Virus record (IMG/VR): IMGVR_UViG_3300020428_000079
Span: 1 to 24,975 of that record
Length of the DNA stretch: 24,975 bases
Origin: a virus
Reading direction: 5' to 3' (one strand)
The notes under the pieces are model-generated. The model ran no database searches. It was not told where the DNA came from and saw only the letters and a program-made list of their open reading frames with translations. Positions 15,818-23,006 of the stretch are shown here, piece after piece. Position 1 is the first letter of the stretch; the number at the start of each line of letters is the position of its first letter. The translations under genes and the position numbers were made by a program.

Positions 15818-17353
15818 TTAATCAAGTATTTCTTTGTAAAGATCAATAATTTTTGTATGTGTGTCTATTTTGTTATCTAGTAATGCGTACACACGCTTTT
15901 CTATGTGAGATCCTTGTAGCTGTACCACCGTACACTTGTGATCTTGCCCCGCTCTGTGAATACGTGCGTTGGCTTGAGCGTATGTTTCTACCGAACTGGT
16001 CGGCCCCCACCACACGATTGTGTTCGCAGCAGTCAGCGTAACGCCGTGTGCCGCAGCCTGTGGCTGTATGACTAGCACTCGTGGACTGTCAGTCTCTTGA
16101 AACTCTTTGAATATGCGCGTTCGTTCAGTCGCACTGACCGCCCCGCTGATGACCTCGGTGGGTATCTTGTCTTTGCGTAGCTTCTCAGAGAGTAGCTGTA
16201 TTGTGTGTTTGAACGGCACAAAGATCAGGACTTTCTTGCTGGACTCGTCGATCACCTCACGCAGCACCTTGTATCGGTGCTTGATGTCGAACTCCACCAC
16301 CTCTTTGTCATCGGTGTACACCGCTCCAGAACTGATTTGCAGCAGCTTGTTCATGTTTACCGCTGCCGTAGCTGCCGTAACTGTCTCTTCAGCAGCCTCC
16401 ATGACCATGCGGTTCTTCAGTTCTTTGTAGTATTTATCTTGCTGACGGGTCAGCGGTACTTCGCGAGTTGTGTATATGATGTCAGGTAGATCAAGACATT
16501 CTTCCTTGGTAAACCGTATCGCTGGCTGTAAGGCACTGAACACTGTCTCCGTGGCGTTGGGCTTGGGTACCCACTTGAAATTAGTCACCTTGACCATGAC
16601 CTGATCTCGAAACGAGCCAAAGAAACGTGGCACAGCCTTCGGGTTAACAAGTTTAGCCAGCCCATACGCATCCAACGGACTCTGTGCAGCAGGGGTACCT
16701 GTCATCATCCAGAGCCATTTGTCTGGCCCAAGCAGCCTGTTGAGTGTTTTCCAGCGATCAGTTTGTGCGTTCTTGTAATGAGTTGCTTCGTCCACAATCA
16801 CTAGATCAAACCCACCGTTGGCTATGGCGTCTGAAACGATTGCCACACCGTCATAATTTATTATGACAAATTCTGCATCGTCTTCGATCACAGCGGTTCT
16901 TTTCTTTGCTGAACCGTGAGCTATATCTACCTTGCGGTGCATAGCAAAGCTGAACAGATCCTCTCGCCACGCTGAGTCCATAATAGATAGGGGGCAGATG
17001 ACCAAAGCACGCTTGATACGACCTTGTTTCATCAGAAAGTCTGCCGCCCAGATAGCACTAGCGGTCTTACCCGTACCCTGTTCGTTGAAACAGAACGCAC
17101 GTTTGTTGAGTGTCAGAAACCCAGATGTAGTCTTCTGGTGCTCAAATGGCTTGTACTTGCCAGTCCACTTGTACTTACCTTCGATGGGTGAAGGCGCGTG
17201 AATGTTCAGATTCTTGAGTACATGGGCCTCGTCTACACCCCAGTTAACCACCACACGGTTACCTGATAACTCCTTACTCTTTGGTATAACTTCGGTGACC
17301 TTTTGAGGATCACGCAGACGCAGTAGTAGCGCCTTGTTGTCTATGACTTTCAT
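15818..17353 (-). CDS. SNF2-type superfamily 2 DNA helicase
   Basis: This 511-aa protein carries the complete SF2/SNF2 set: Walker A EQGTGKT (91-97), Walker B with DEAT (188-191), motif III TGTP (218-221) and motif VI ARIHRAGQ (463-470). HRAGQ is diagnostic of SNF2-like translocases. The start ATG overlaps the preceding stop by 4 bases (ATGA). The length is near the minimal SNF2 core with no extra domains, as in the compact helicases of many phage replication modules. It probably remodels or unwinds replication and recombination intermediates, using ATP. A 50-nt gap follows, the only break before the SSB segment. Confidence 0.9.
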   Translation of the reverse strand: MKVIDNKALLLRLRDPQKVTEVIPKSKELSGNRVVVNWGVDEAHVLKNLNIHAPSPIEGKYKWTGKYKPFEHQKTTSGFLTLNKRAFCFNEQGTGKTASAIWAADFLMKQGRIKRALVICPLSIMDSAWREDLFSFAMHRKVDIAHGSAKKRTAVIEDDAEFVIINYDGVAIVSDAIANGGFDLVIVDEATHYKNAQTDRWKTLNRLLGPDKWLWMMTGTPAAQSPLDAYGLAKLVNPKAVPRFFGSFRDQVMVKVTNFKWVPKPNATETVFSALQPAIRFTKEECLDLPDIIYTTREVPLTRQQDKYYKELKNRMVMEAAEETVTAATAAVNMNKLLQISSGAVYTDDKEVVEFDIKHRYKVLREVIDESSKKVLIFVPFKHTIQLLSEKLRKDKIPTEVISGAVSATERTRIFKEFQETDSPRVLVIQPQAAAHGVTLTAANTIVWWGPTSSVETYAQANARIHRAGQDHKCTVVQLQGSHIEKRVYALLDNKIDTHTKIIDLYKEILD

Positions 17354-18546
17354 TTATCACCCTTCTTATCTTTCGTTAGCACGTAGTCTTTAGTGACAAT
17401 GCCGTACTTCGCATCTCCGCGTTGGTGTTCGTCAATCCATATTTCACGTCCGTCTTTGAATGTTCTAGGGTGGCCTTTTACAGTGTGCAGTGCGTTGCCA
17501 TACTCGCGGGTGCGTTGAGTCTGCTTGCCCTCTATAACTTGTTTCTCTTTGGGTAGCTTGATCTCAAGTTTGTAGTGCCGATTACGAGGTTGCACCCGAC
17601 TGCTAATGTTTTTTGTATGCTTGCCGCGAGGTACAGGTTCTGTAAACACCCAGCTAAAATTCTGTGCGGCTATAAACCCCATGAGCTTCGGGAAAGACTT
17701 AATCATTAATACCGCGTAGGGATTCTCGTCTTCAACAGCGCCCTGCATAAACTTCATCGTGCCAAGATAAGGGTCGAAGTCACCTTCTGGGAACGTGGTC
17801 GGCATGGCAGAGACTTGATTGAGCATCTGCTGTTCATCAGAACTTAGATCATGTGCCCATTCGTCATAATCTACTTGGGCCTCACCCGTTACGGGATCAA
17901 TAAAACCGAACTTAGGTATAGTAACAATGCGTTTGAATACCTCGAAGAGTGTTAGCCCCGCCACATCTTTAGAGCCGTTACCATATTCAGCTTCGTAACC
18001 CGCCCACGGCGCGTCATGCACGTCATCGGAGTAACCCGTGTTAACGATAGATGTAGGGAGATGAGTAATATTTAACCTGTTCGCACCTACAGGTGCCTCG
18101 CCAACATAGTAAGAATAGCGGTAAAACGTATCTGGTGGATATACTGGGTTATCAGTACGCATAGTGAGAGCCTGCTCTCCATGTACTTTAGTTATCAACC
18201 AACCCTCAAATACCTGCTCACCCTTATCTTCCATATCGAGAGGCTTAGGCATCTCCCATGCTATAAACATCTCCTCGTGTGGGATTCTTGCTTTCCAAAA
18301 ATTGGTGACCATCTGCCTGCGCGTGCTTTTTTCGATTTTGGTTGTCGTGTCCAGAACCACATCTTCCGATACTTCGTAAGTGACGCTGTTCAGTAATTGA
18401 GTAGCCGCAGCAGGTGCTGCACTGTTTATCATCTTTTTTAAGAGCGGTTTTGTAGGAAGTGTCACACCTCTCACTCGCAGATACGGCTTCTGCATTGTGT
18501 GTGCTATTTCAGCTTGAAAATCCGCTACTGTAAATCCGTTATCCAT
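17350..18546 (-). CDS. Conserved-type phage protein of unknown function, upstream of the helicase
   Basis: The frame is open to a GTG at 18588, but the ATG at 18546 has AAGGGG six bases upstream and is the better start (398 aa). The protein is mixed alpha/beta with many aromatics and no visible ATPase or nuclease motif. The C-terminal 50 residues hold a block (RTREYGNALHTVKGHPRTFKD, then WIDEHQRGDAKYGIVTKDYVL) that I recall as a recurrent ending in phage proteins of unknown function. It overlaps the SNF2 helicase start by 4 bases, so it is co-translated with it. It is the first gene after the structured repeat region and its terminator-like hairpin. A role in replication is inferred from position only. 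Confidence 0.7.
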   Translation of the reverse strand: MDNGFTVADFQAEIAHTMQKPYLRVRGVTLPTKPLLKKMINSAAPAAATQLLNSVTYEVSEDVVLDTTTKIEKSTRRQMVTNFWKARIPHEEMFIAWEMPKPLDMEDKGEQVFEGWLITKVHGEQALTMRTDNPVYPPDTFYRYSYYVGEAPVGANRLNITHLPTSIVNTGYSDDVHDAPWAGYEAEYGNGSKDVAGLTLFEVFKRIVTIPKFGFIDPVTGEAQVDYDEWAHDLSSDEQQMLNQVSAMPTTFPEGDFDPYLGTMKFMQGAVEDENPYAVLMIKSFPKLMGFIAAQNFSWVFTEPVPRGKHTKNISSRVQPRNRHYKLEIKLPKEKQVIEGKQTQRTREYGNALHTVKGHPRTFKDGREIWIDEHQRGDAKYGIVTKDYVLTKDKKGDK

Positions 18547-18580
18547 GTTTTGCCCCTTCATGCAAAAAAGCGCGAAGTGG

Positions 18581-18589
18581 TTGTCCACA
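18581..18589 (+). promoter_or_regulatory. DnaA-box-like nonamer
   Basis: TTGTCCACA matches the DnaA box consensus TTATNCACA except for one base, and equals the form preferred by some high-GC bacteria. It is non-coding if the 398-aa gene starts at 18546, and sits beside the structured repeats. A second copy at 24752-24760 lies in a coding gene, so chance occurrence is possible. Confidence 0.25.
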
Positions 18590-18599
18590 ACACGCGGTT

Positions 18600-18633
18600 A
18601 AAAAGCCCCGCCTTTCTTGGCACGCGGACGGGG
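18600..18633 (-). terminator. Terminator-like hairpin closing the structured repeat block
   Basis: On the minus strand CCCCG, T, CC pairs with GGCGGGG (plus-strand 18606-18612 with 18626-18633, one bulged base), followed by C and five T (18600-18604). This is a strong GC-rich stem plus a U-tract. It would end transcripts coming from the polymerase/nuclease genes before the 398-aa gene, or attenuate them. Confidence 0.55.
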
Positions 18634-18784
18634 ACACGCGCATTTCAGGGTATGGAGCACCCTTGCCAATCCCGCCTTTGGGCACACGGACGGAAACGTG
18701 CAAGGAGAGAGTGTTTATCTCCCTGCCCAAGAAGTCCCAGCTTCGACCACACGGCTGGGGGCGTGCCAACAGGCAGGAATGCCT
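18606..18784 (-). repeat. Three tandem ~65-nt structured units, candidate non-coding RNA or replication site
   Basis: Three imperfect units begin at 18607, 18671 and 18736 (spacing 64 and 65). Each opens with a C-rich arm (CCCGCC, CCCGCC, CCCAGC), a TTT/TTC..CACAC-type loop and a complementary G-rich arm (18626-18633, 18688-18693, 18754-18759), forming one hairpin. Each has a second hairpin downstream with a different sequence: AGGGT/ACCCT (18647-18663), GGAGA/TCTCC (18704-18722) and AGGCA/TGCCT (18771-18784). Stems are kept while bases differ, including a compensating CCCAGC/GCTGGG. The block is much richer in G+C than its surroundings. Frames across it give low-quality peptides. Orientation is assigned from the terminator at its minus-strand end; a replication origin or packaging site is an alternative. 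Confidence 0.5.
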
Positions 18785-18788
18785 CGGT

Positions 18789-18890
18789 CTAATACGCCAT
18801 CATTAAAGTGAGAAGAAAAGACAGTAGATAGATCGTCATAATTATACCTACGCCGATAAATATGCCTGTCTTCACCTTATCCTTACTCAC
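18789..18890 (-). CDS. 33-aa single-pass membrane micro-protein
   Basis: A short frame runs from GTG at 18890 to TAG at 18789-18791. The GTG overlaps the stop of the HNH-like gene as GTGA, the same coupled arrangement used throughout this operon, although a Shine-Dalgarno is not obvious. The product begins with the charged MSKDKVK and continues with about 25 hydrophobic residues (TGIFIGVGIIMTIYLLSFLL then TLMMAY), a textbook single transmembrane helix with the basic end likely cytoplasmic. It could be a small membrane effector, for example holin-like, superinfection-exclusion or host-membrane-modifying. No family is recognised. Confidence 0.55.
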   Translation of the reverse strand: MSKDKVKTGIFIGVGIIMTIYLLSFLLTLMMAY

Positions 18891-19162
18891 CTACGTCTTG
18901 ATCTTTGTCCGTTACGACTACGGTTAGCACTCCTGCTTTCTATCCGCACGCCGTCTTTGTTGCTGCCACCCTTACTCAGCATCTTGTTGTGACTAACATC
19001 CTTACCTTCACGTTTATCAGCTTTACCGTTTTTGTTGGCATCACGTCCAGCCTTGTCCATAGCACGCCGCGCACGCTGCCGCTCCATCCTAGCTTCGTGT
19101 GCGGGACTGCCAACTGGCGGGTTCTTCTGCTTCTTACGATCCGCTTTGTTCTTGTACGGCAT
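18887..19162 (-). CDS. HNH-like basic mini-protein
   Basis: The 91-aa protein starts at an ATG overlapping the nuclease stop (TGATG). It is highly basic with a long Lys/Arg/Ala helix (residues 20-45). Residues 52-82 contain GKDVSHNKMLSKGGSNKDGVRIES and ANRSR, which follow the pattern of small phage HNH proteins (DH...LSKGG-N...LRV-S...N-S). Here the expected Asp-His pair is spaced as D55 and H58 instead of adjacent, so catalysis may be lost or altered. In phages this small family sits near replication or packaging genes. Nuclease activity is unproven; it may simply bind nucleic acid. Confidence 0.65.
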   Translation of the reverse strand: MPYKNKADRKKQKNPPVGSPAHEARMERQRARRAMDKAGRDANKNGKADKREGKDVSHNKMLSKGGSNKDGVRIESRSANRSRNGQRSRRR

Positions 19163-19833
19163 CAGTTCTTTCCGTTATGTGGGCACTCCAACACAGGGCA
19201 CCATGCTTTGCACAATCCACTGGGGTTGGGATTCCACGTATCGTTCTCAAAAGCTGTTTCCATGTCGCTGTACTTACTCAGCCACTTAGTCCACAACTTC
19301 TCCTCTTCCTTTATGGTGTAGCGATCTCGTATCAGATCATTACTTACCACAAACAATAGCCCAGCCCGAACAGTCTCCACTTCGGGATAGTGCTTAAAAG
19401 CCGCTAGAGCCATAAGTTCTAACTGGCCTTTGTCAGCGTATCTTGCCGACTTTCCTGTCTTGTAGTCAATAACCCAAGCTAATTTTTCTTCACTATTTAG
19501 TATCAATAAGTCTGCGATACCACGAAACCACACATCACGAGCAAAGAAGCTACATGCTTCTAGGTCTTCGGTCAGCCCCATCTTGATCTCGCATAGCTTC
19601 TCGCCTTTCTTGGCGTTCAGCGCATCCAGCATACCTTGAGCGTAGCTAAACCGTGGGTCGAGTTCACCACCGTCGCGGATGTACTCTTCCGCAGCTTCGT
19701 GAAAAGCTGTTCCATACAACGTAGCCTCAGACTCCTTGAACGGGTACTGCTTGAGCACCTTCTCATGGTAGAACTGCTTAGGGCATTGCTGGAATGCTTT
19801 GATCTTACTGAACGACCACGGTGCTACGCTCAT
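19162..19833 (-). CDS. Cas4/RecB-like PD-(D/E)XK exonuclease with four cysteines
   Basis: The 223-aa protein begins at an ATG overlapping the previous stop as ATGA. Visible landmarks in order: SFSKIKAFQQCPKQF with C17; GTAFHEAAEE with H45; GIADLL with D108; VIDYKTGK with D123 and K125; and a C-terminal cluster C208, C212, C217. This is the PDDEXK_1 (Cas4/AddB-like) plan: H45, D108, D123 and K125 form the active site, and C17 with the C-terminal trio should bind a 4Fe-4S cluster. Phages use such enzymes for end resection in recombination or replication. No CRISPR or cas genes are near, so a CRISPR role is not supported. Confidence 0.88.
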   Translation of the reverse strand: MSVAPWSFSKIKAFQQCPKQFYHEKVLKQYPFKESEATLYGTAFHEAAEEYIRDGGELDPRFSYAQGMLDALNAKKGEKLCEIKMGLTEDLEACSFFARDVWFRGIADLLILNSEEKLAWVIDYKTGKSARYADKGQLELMALAAFKHYPEVETVRAGLLFVVSNDLIRDRYTIKEEEKLWTKWLSKYSDMETAFENDTWNPNPSGLCKAWCPVLECPHNGKN

Positions 19834-20150
19834 TTGTATAAGTTACTTTCCCACTGACATACCTCACCAATGTGCGTATGTCTGGTGGTAGGCTCGACCA
19901 TGCCGATTTTGGTTACCCAACCCAATCGTCGCAAAGAACTAATCATAGCCCCCCACACGTTATGGTGGTGGGGTTCCGACATACCCTGCTCTCTACAATA
20001 AGCGCATACTTTTCCACCTTCTACGTAACGATTCTTAGCCAGATATCTAGCAGCGTGGTGGTAGTAGTCCTGTTTCCATTCGTCAGGTTCATTTTCACGG
20101 GCACGTACTATCTCTGACTCAATAAACTCGTGTCTACCCATCTCTTCCAT
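19830..20150 (-). CDS. Probable winged-helix phage protein
   Basis: The 106-aa protein starts at an ATG sharing one base with the polymerase stop (TAATG); a second Met is at residue 4. The first half is helical and polar, with CAYC at residues 49-52 that could be half a zinc site together with the HHH cluster at about 61-63. The second half (HHHNVWGAMISSLRRLGWVTK, then VEPTTRHTHIGEVCQWESN) follows a pattern I recall in small phage proteins: NVWGA, helix, GW-I, then a basic T...SH segment and a terminal W. This reads as a winged helix. It is flanked by polymerase and nuclease, suggesting a replication accessory. Function is unknown. Confidence 0.65.
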   Translation of the reverse strand: MEEMGRHEFIESEIVRARENEPDEWKQDYYHHAARYLAKNRYVEGGKVCAYCREQGMSEPHHHNVWGAMISSLRRLGWVTKIGMVEPTTRHTHIGEVCQWESNLYK

Positions 20151-21982
20151 TACTCACAGTCTCCATATGCTTTAGCCATACCGCTCTCACACTCCAGCGG
20201 CAATCCCTTCGCCCACTTGGGCACGTATCTCATACACTTCTCGACGTACTTCTGGGCCTCTTCTGCTTCAGACTCAGGCACACATGCGATAACTGAGTCG
20301 TGCACTGTCAGCACCGCTCGGTACTTGTTGTTTATCAGCAACATCTGATCGCCTATCACACAACGTGCTAACGCTTGGCAGACGTTCTCTATCACCTTAC
20401 CACCGTAGATCCGCGTCCGACCTTTGCGCGTCTTGTAGCTGTACTCTGTCCCCTGCGAGTTTTGCTCTCCCTTGAGATCCTCATAACGCATTAGGAGCTT
20501 AGACGGTAGACGGACGGCTTCCCGGACGCCTATAACTTCGATCACATCCTTCCTACCAAACTGGTAAGTATCACCGTTCGCCATACGGCTAACCATGTTC
20601 TGAGCTTCGCGCCACACATGACTAATCTTCCAGTTCGCATCACGGTATATGTTAATGATGCGCCTTGCTTCGTCCAAATCTATTTCAGTTCCAAACGATT
20701 TCAATTGTGCTTGGAATTTCAACGCGCCCATGCCGTACCCAGCACCGAGGATCGTGGTCTTGCCAACGAACCGCTGATCTTTAGACACTTGGTCTTCTTG
20801 TATACCGTAAATCCGTGCAGCCATCTTGACGTACACATCCTCTTTCTTACGAAATGCGTTTGTCAGGTCAGCCTGCCCCGCGAACCACGCCAACACCCGC
20901 GCTTCAATCTGCGACGAGTCACAGTCTATGAGTGTGTATCCGTCAGGCGCGACGATACTTCTCTTTAACATCTTACCGTTAGGCCCACGGCTCGGTAGGT
21001 TTTGCAGGTTGATCTTGTCATCCCCACCCCACCTGCCAGTGTGTGCCGCATAGTACCGCACAGGAACCGGCAGAGTGCCGCGACTTGAGATGTCAATGAA
21101 TCGTTGCGTGCGTGTTTCTTCTAGGGTGCTCTTGTTACCTAACCTCGCAGCTACTAGTGCTTGTACGTTAGGGTTACTGTGCGTTACAAGGCTCTTGAAA
21201 CCTTCATCGGTCTTAGCGAATGCGTAGGCTTCTTTGCCTGTAGTAAGGCTGATTTTGGTAGGCGGCTCGACACCTTTAGACCTGAGTAGCTCGGCAAACT
21301 TGTCGTTACTCATCAGCTCTTTCTTGTCGGTCACGCCAGCATCAGATAACAACTTATCCTTATGATTCTTGATCTCTTGCAGATGCTCTTGCAGTAAACA
21401 CGAATCTAGCTCTAACAGGGGATGTATGAACATACGCAGCGTGCAGTCGATGATCTTGAGTTCTTTCTTAGGGAATCCCTGCTTCAAGAACCTACTGAAC
21501 AGCCTGTAGGTAAGCTCTACGTCGTTAATGCAGTAGTCACCGTAACTGTCTAACTCGTCATCAGTAAAGTCTTCGCGGCGTTTGTCTAGCGCGTTGAGTA
21601 TCTCAGTGCCTTTGACACCTATATTGTATCTCTCCGCGAGTGCCTTGAGACTTCCACTAACCTCCACCCCATGTAGAGCACGGGCAATACAAAGAGTATC
21701 AGCCCAAACGCGAGGACGAATATCAAAAAGCCAAGACAATATAGCGCCATCGAACATAGTGTTGTGAGCCAGCACCATGCTGTCGGCCCAGTTGAACTCG
21801 TCAAGGTACCCTTGAAGTTCCTCGCGTGTTCCAGAAGCCCATTCGGTAGCGCCATTGTTTACCTTTACTCCTACACCCACGATCTCGAAACGAGGGTCGC
21901 GGATGTACTCTTCGGTTGTCATTTTGGTCAGTGAGAAGTCCTTACTGTAGAACGTTTCAAAGTCGAGTGTAATTAGATCCAC
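20150..21982 (-). CDS. polA: Family A DNA polymerase with 3'-5' exonuclease
   Basis: The 610-aa replicative polymerase has both domains. Exonuclease: DFE (D7, E9), NTMFD (N74, D78) and D154. Polymerase: motif A DCDSSQIE (D355, E360), motif B R404, K408, L412, Y416 at the spacing seen in E. coli Pol I R754/K758/F762/Y766, and motif C HDS (H561, D562, S563). There is no 5'-3' nuclease domain, as usual for phage polymerases. The residue equivalent to F762 is Leu, and motif C has Ser in place of the common Glu. The start is a GTG overlapping the previous stop, with GGGAG eight bases upstream. It works with the primase-helicase and SSB of the same operon. Confidence 0.95.
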   Translation of the reverse strand: MDLITLDFETFYSKDFSLTKMTTEEYIRDPRFEIVGVGVKVNNGATEWASGTREELQGYLDEFNWADSMVLAHNTMFDGAILSWLFDIRPRVWADTLCIARALHGVEVSGSLKALAERYNIGVKGTEILNALDKRREDFTDDELDSYGDYCINDVELTYRLFSRFLKQGFPKKELKIIDCTLRMFIHPLLELDSCLLQEHLQEIKNHKDKLLSDAGVTDKKELMSNDKFAELLRSKGVEPPTKISLTTGKEAYAFAKTDEGFKSLVTHSNPNVQALVAARLGNKSTLEETRTQRFIDISSRGTLPVPVRYYAAHTGRWGGDDKINLQNLPSRGPNGKMLKRSIVAPDGYTLIDCDSSQIEARVLAWFAGQADLTNAFRKKEDVYVKMAARIYGIQEDQVSKDQRFVGKTTILGAGYGMGALKFQAQLKSFGTEIDLDEARRIINIYRDANWKISHVWREAQNMVSRMANGDTYQFGRKDVIEVIGVREAVRLPSKLLMRYEDLKGEQNSQGTEYSYKTRKGRTRIYGGKVIENVCQALARCVIGDQMLLINNKYRAVLTVHDSVIACVPESEAEEAQKYVEKCMRYVPKWAKGLPLECESGMAKAYGDCE

Positions 21983-22173
21983 TACACCCGCTCCCTCTCA
22001 GATATAGCCGTAACGACTACACATGTAGTGATGGGCATACGAACAATCGTGCCGCGATCATCTACGGCTTGGTATCGCGCCTCTTCTTCGTTCTTCGCTT
22101 CCACCGCCACCTGCTTTAAAACAGTCTCTTCGACGGTCACATAAAACAATTTAAGATCTGCGCCCTCGTTCAT
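21982..22173 (-). CDS. Small DpnD/PcfM-like protein
   Basis: This 63-aa protein begins at an ATG overlapping the preceding stop as ATGA. Residues 10-35 read YVTVEETVLKQVAVEAKNEEEARYQA, matching the style of the small DpnD/PcfM domain (beta hairpin, then an EA-[NS]-EEEA helix), which occurs in phages and plasmids without an assigned function. The rest is a short beta-rich tail. It lies directly upstream of the polymerase and shares one base with its start, so their translation is coupled. The family call is tentative. Confidence 0.6.
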   Translation of the reverse strand: MNEGADLKLFYVTVEETVLKQVAVEAKNEEEARYQAVDDRGTIVRMPITTCVVVTAISERERV

Positions 22174-22667
22174 ACCAATCCCTCCAACCGTTTGATCTCG
22201 GCGTCTATGTAGAACTTGATCTTTTTGGCGTCACGTAACTCATCGCTATGAGACGATTGTCCGTAGCGATACGCTGCGCGGAAGATCTCACCGATCTGCG
22301 AGTTCATGTTCTTGTAAGAAATTAGATCCTGTAACTCCGCTGCCCCAGCAGGTAACTCGTAATAGGATGCAGTGCTGCCATCACTCCGGCTTGGTAGTCC
22401 TGCAAACTGTTCCGCTGACACACCCGCTTTTAACTTGATCTTCTTGACGGGCCTGCCATCAACGTATTCGATCTCGTTGTCGAATAGCCGTGTTTTTGGA
22501 ATGTAGTCCTTAGATCTAACCACAGGAGTTTTTTTACAAAACTCTTGCTTGATCGTCCAAGCGTTACCGTAGCTGCACTTTGCCCATGCAGCAGCCTGTT
22601 TGACTGTCGCTTTGGGGTTATTCTTGAAATACTTACGCAGCTTTGCTGCCTTAGTTCCATTCGCCAT
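22170..22667 (-). CDS. HTH plus DUF3310-like protein
   Basis: The 165-aa protein starts at an ATG preceded by AGGAG with 6-nt spacing. Residues 5-45 look like an HTH (KLRKYFKNNPKATVKQAAAWAKCSYGNAWTIKQEF has the repeat-adaptor style of phage regulators). Residues about 100-160 resemble DUF3310: YYELPAGAAELQDLISYK, then a helix ending EIFRAAYRYGQ, then ELRDAKKIKFYIDAEI. In DUF3310 proteins this helical domain follows the pattern 'aie-yk-lgn-ikYi-Ra-kk---eDL-Ka--Yl'. The family is frequent in phages; nucleotide metabolism has been suggested but not shown. The combination suggests a DNA-binding regulator or replication accessory. Confidence 0.7.
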   Translation of the reverse strand: MANGTKAAKLRKYFKNNPKATVKQAAAWAKCSYGNAWTIKQEFCKKTPVVRSKDYIPKTRLFDNEIEYVDGRPVKKIKLKAGVSAEQFAGLPSRSDGSTASYYELPAGAAELQDLISYKNMNSQIGEIFRAAYRYGQSSHSDELRDAKKIKFYIDAEIKRLEGLV

Positions 22668-22682
22668 CTCGGTCTCCTTTTG

Positions 22683-23006
22683 TTAAAAGTCGAACGTCAT
22701 CTGACGCTCATCCACTTCCCTTTCATTGAGGATGTCTGCCACTGTGTGCAGGTTATCCTCGTTCACTACAGCAGCGATTCCACCCGCTGCTCTAATCTGG
22801 TTTATGTTCATGTCTTGCAGTGGCGTTGTCTTACCCTTCCCCGCCTTGCATTCAATCCCAAAAAACTTACCTTTGTAGCACCCCACTATGTCCGGTACAC
22901 CACTCCTACCGTAGCCTCCGGTTACAGGATAGAAGTAGTAAACACCTAACTTCTTTAGTGCTTCAGCCACCTTCTTCTTTACCTTTGCCTCTGGCGTCAT
23001 TGCCAT
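22683..23006 (-). CDS. VRR-NUC domain nuclease
   Basis: The 107-aa protein is a stand-alone VRR-NUC, a PD-(D/E)XK-fold nuclease. The core is visible: SGVPDIVGCYKGKFFGIECKAGKGKTTPLQ, with D39, E52, K54 and Q64 as the expected metal-binding and catalytic residues. The start ATG has AGGAG seven bases upstream and overlaps the preceding gene by 44 bases. Such small phage enzymes cut branched or structured DNA, for example Holliday or replication-fork junctions, and pair well with the SNF2 helicase and Cas4-like exonuclease of this operon. Confidence 0.9.
   Translation of the reverse strand: MAMTPEAKVKKKVAEALKKLGVYYFYPVTGGYGRSGVPDIVGCYKGKFFGIECKAGKGKTTPLQDMNINQIRAAGGIAAVVNEDNLHTVADILNEREVDERQMTFDF

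Noticed and set aside
18736-18784. Possible tRNA, because of GGTCGAAGC on the minus strand resembling a T-loop
   Set aside because: No acceptor stem, anticodon arm or correct arm spacing can be formed; the stem belongs to the tandem hairpin units.
18499-18811. Overlapping frames of 64-97 codons on both strands across the structured repeats
   Set aside because: Low-complexity, Pro/Arg/Cys-rich products without ribosome sites; the paired-stem pattern explains the sequence better than coding.
18790-18812. Resemblance to a T7-type promoter (TAATACG...AAAGTGAG) on the plus strand
   Set aside because: Only the first seven bases match; there is no phage RNA polymerase gene in the window and the site faces into oppositely oriented genes.
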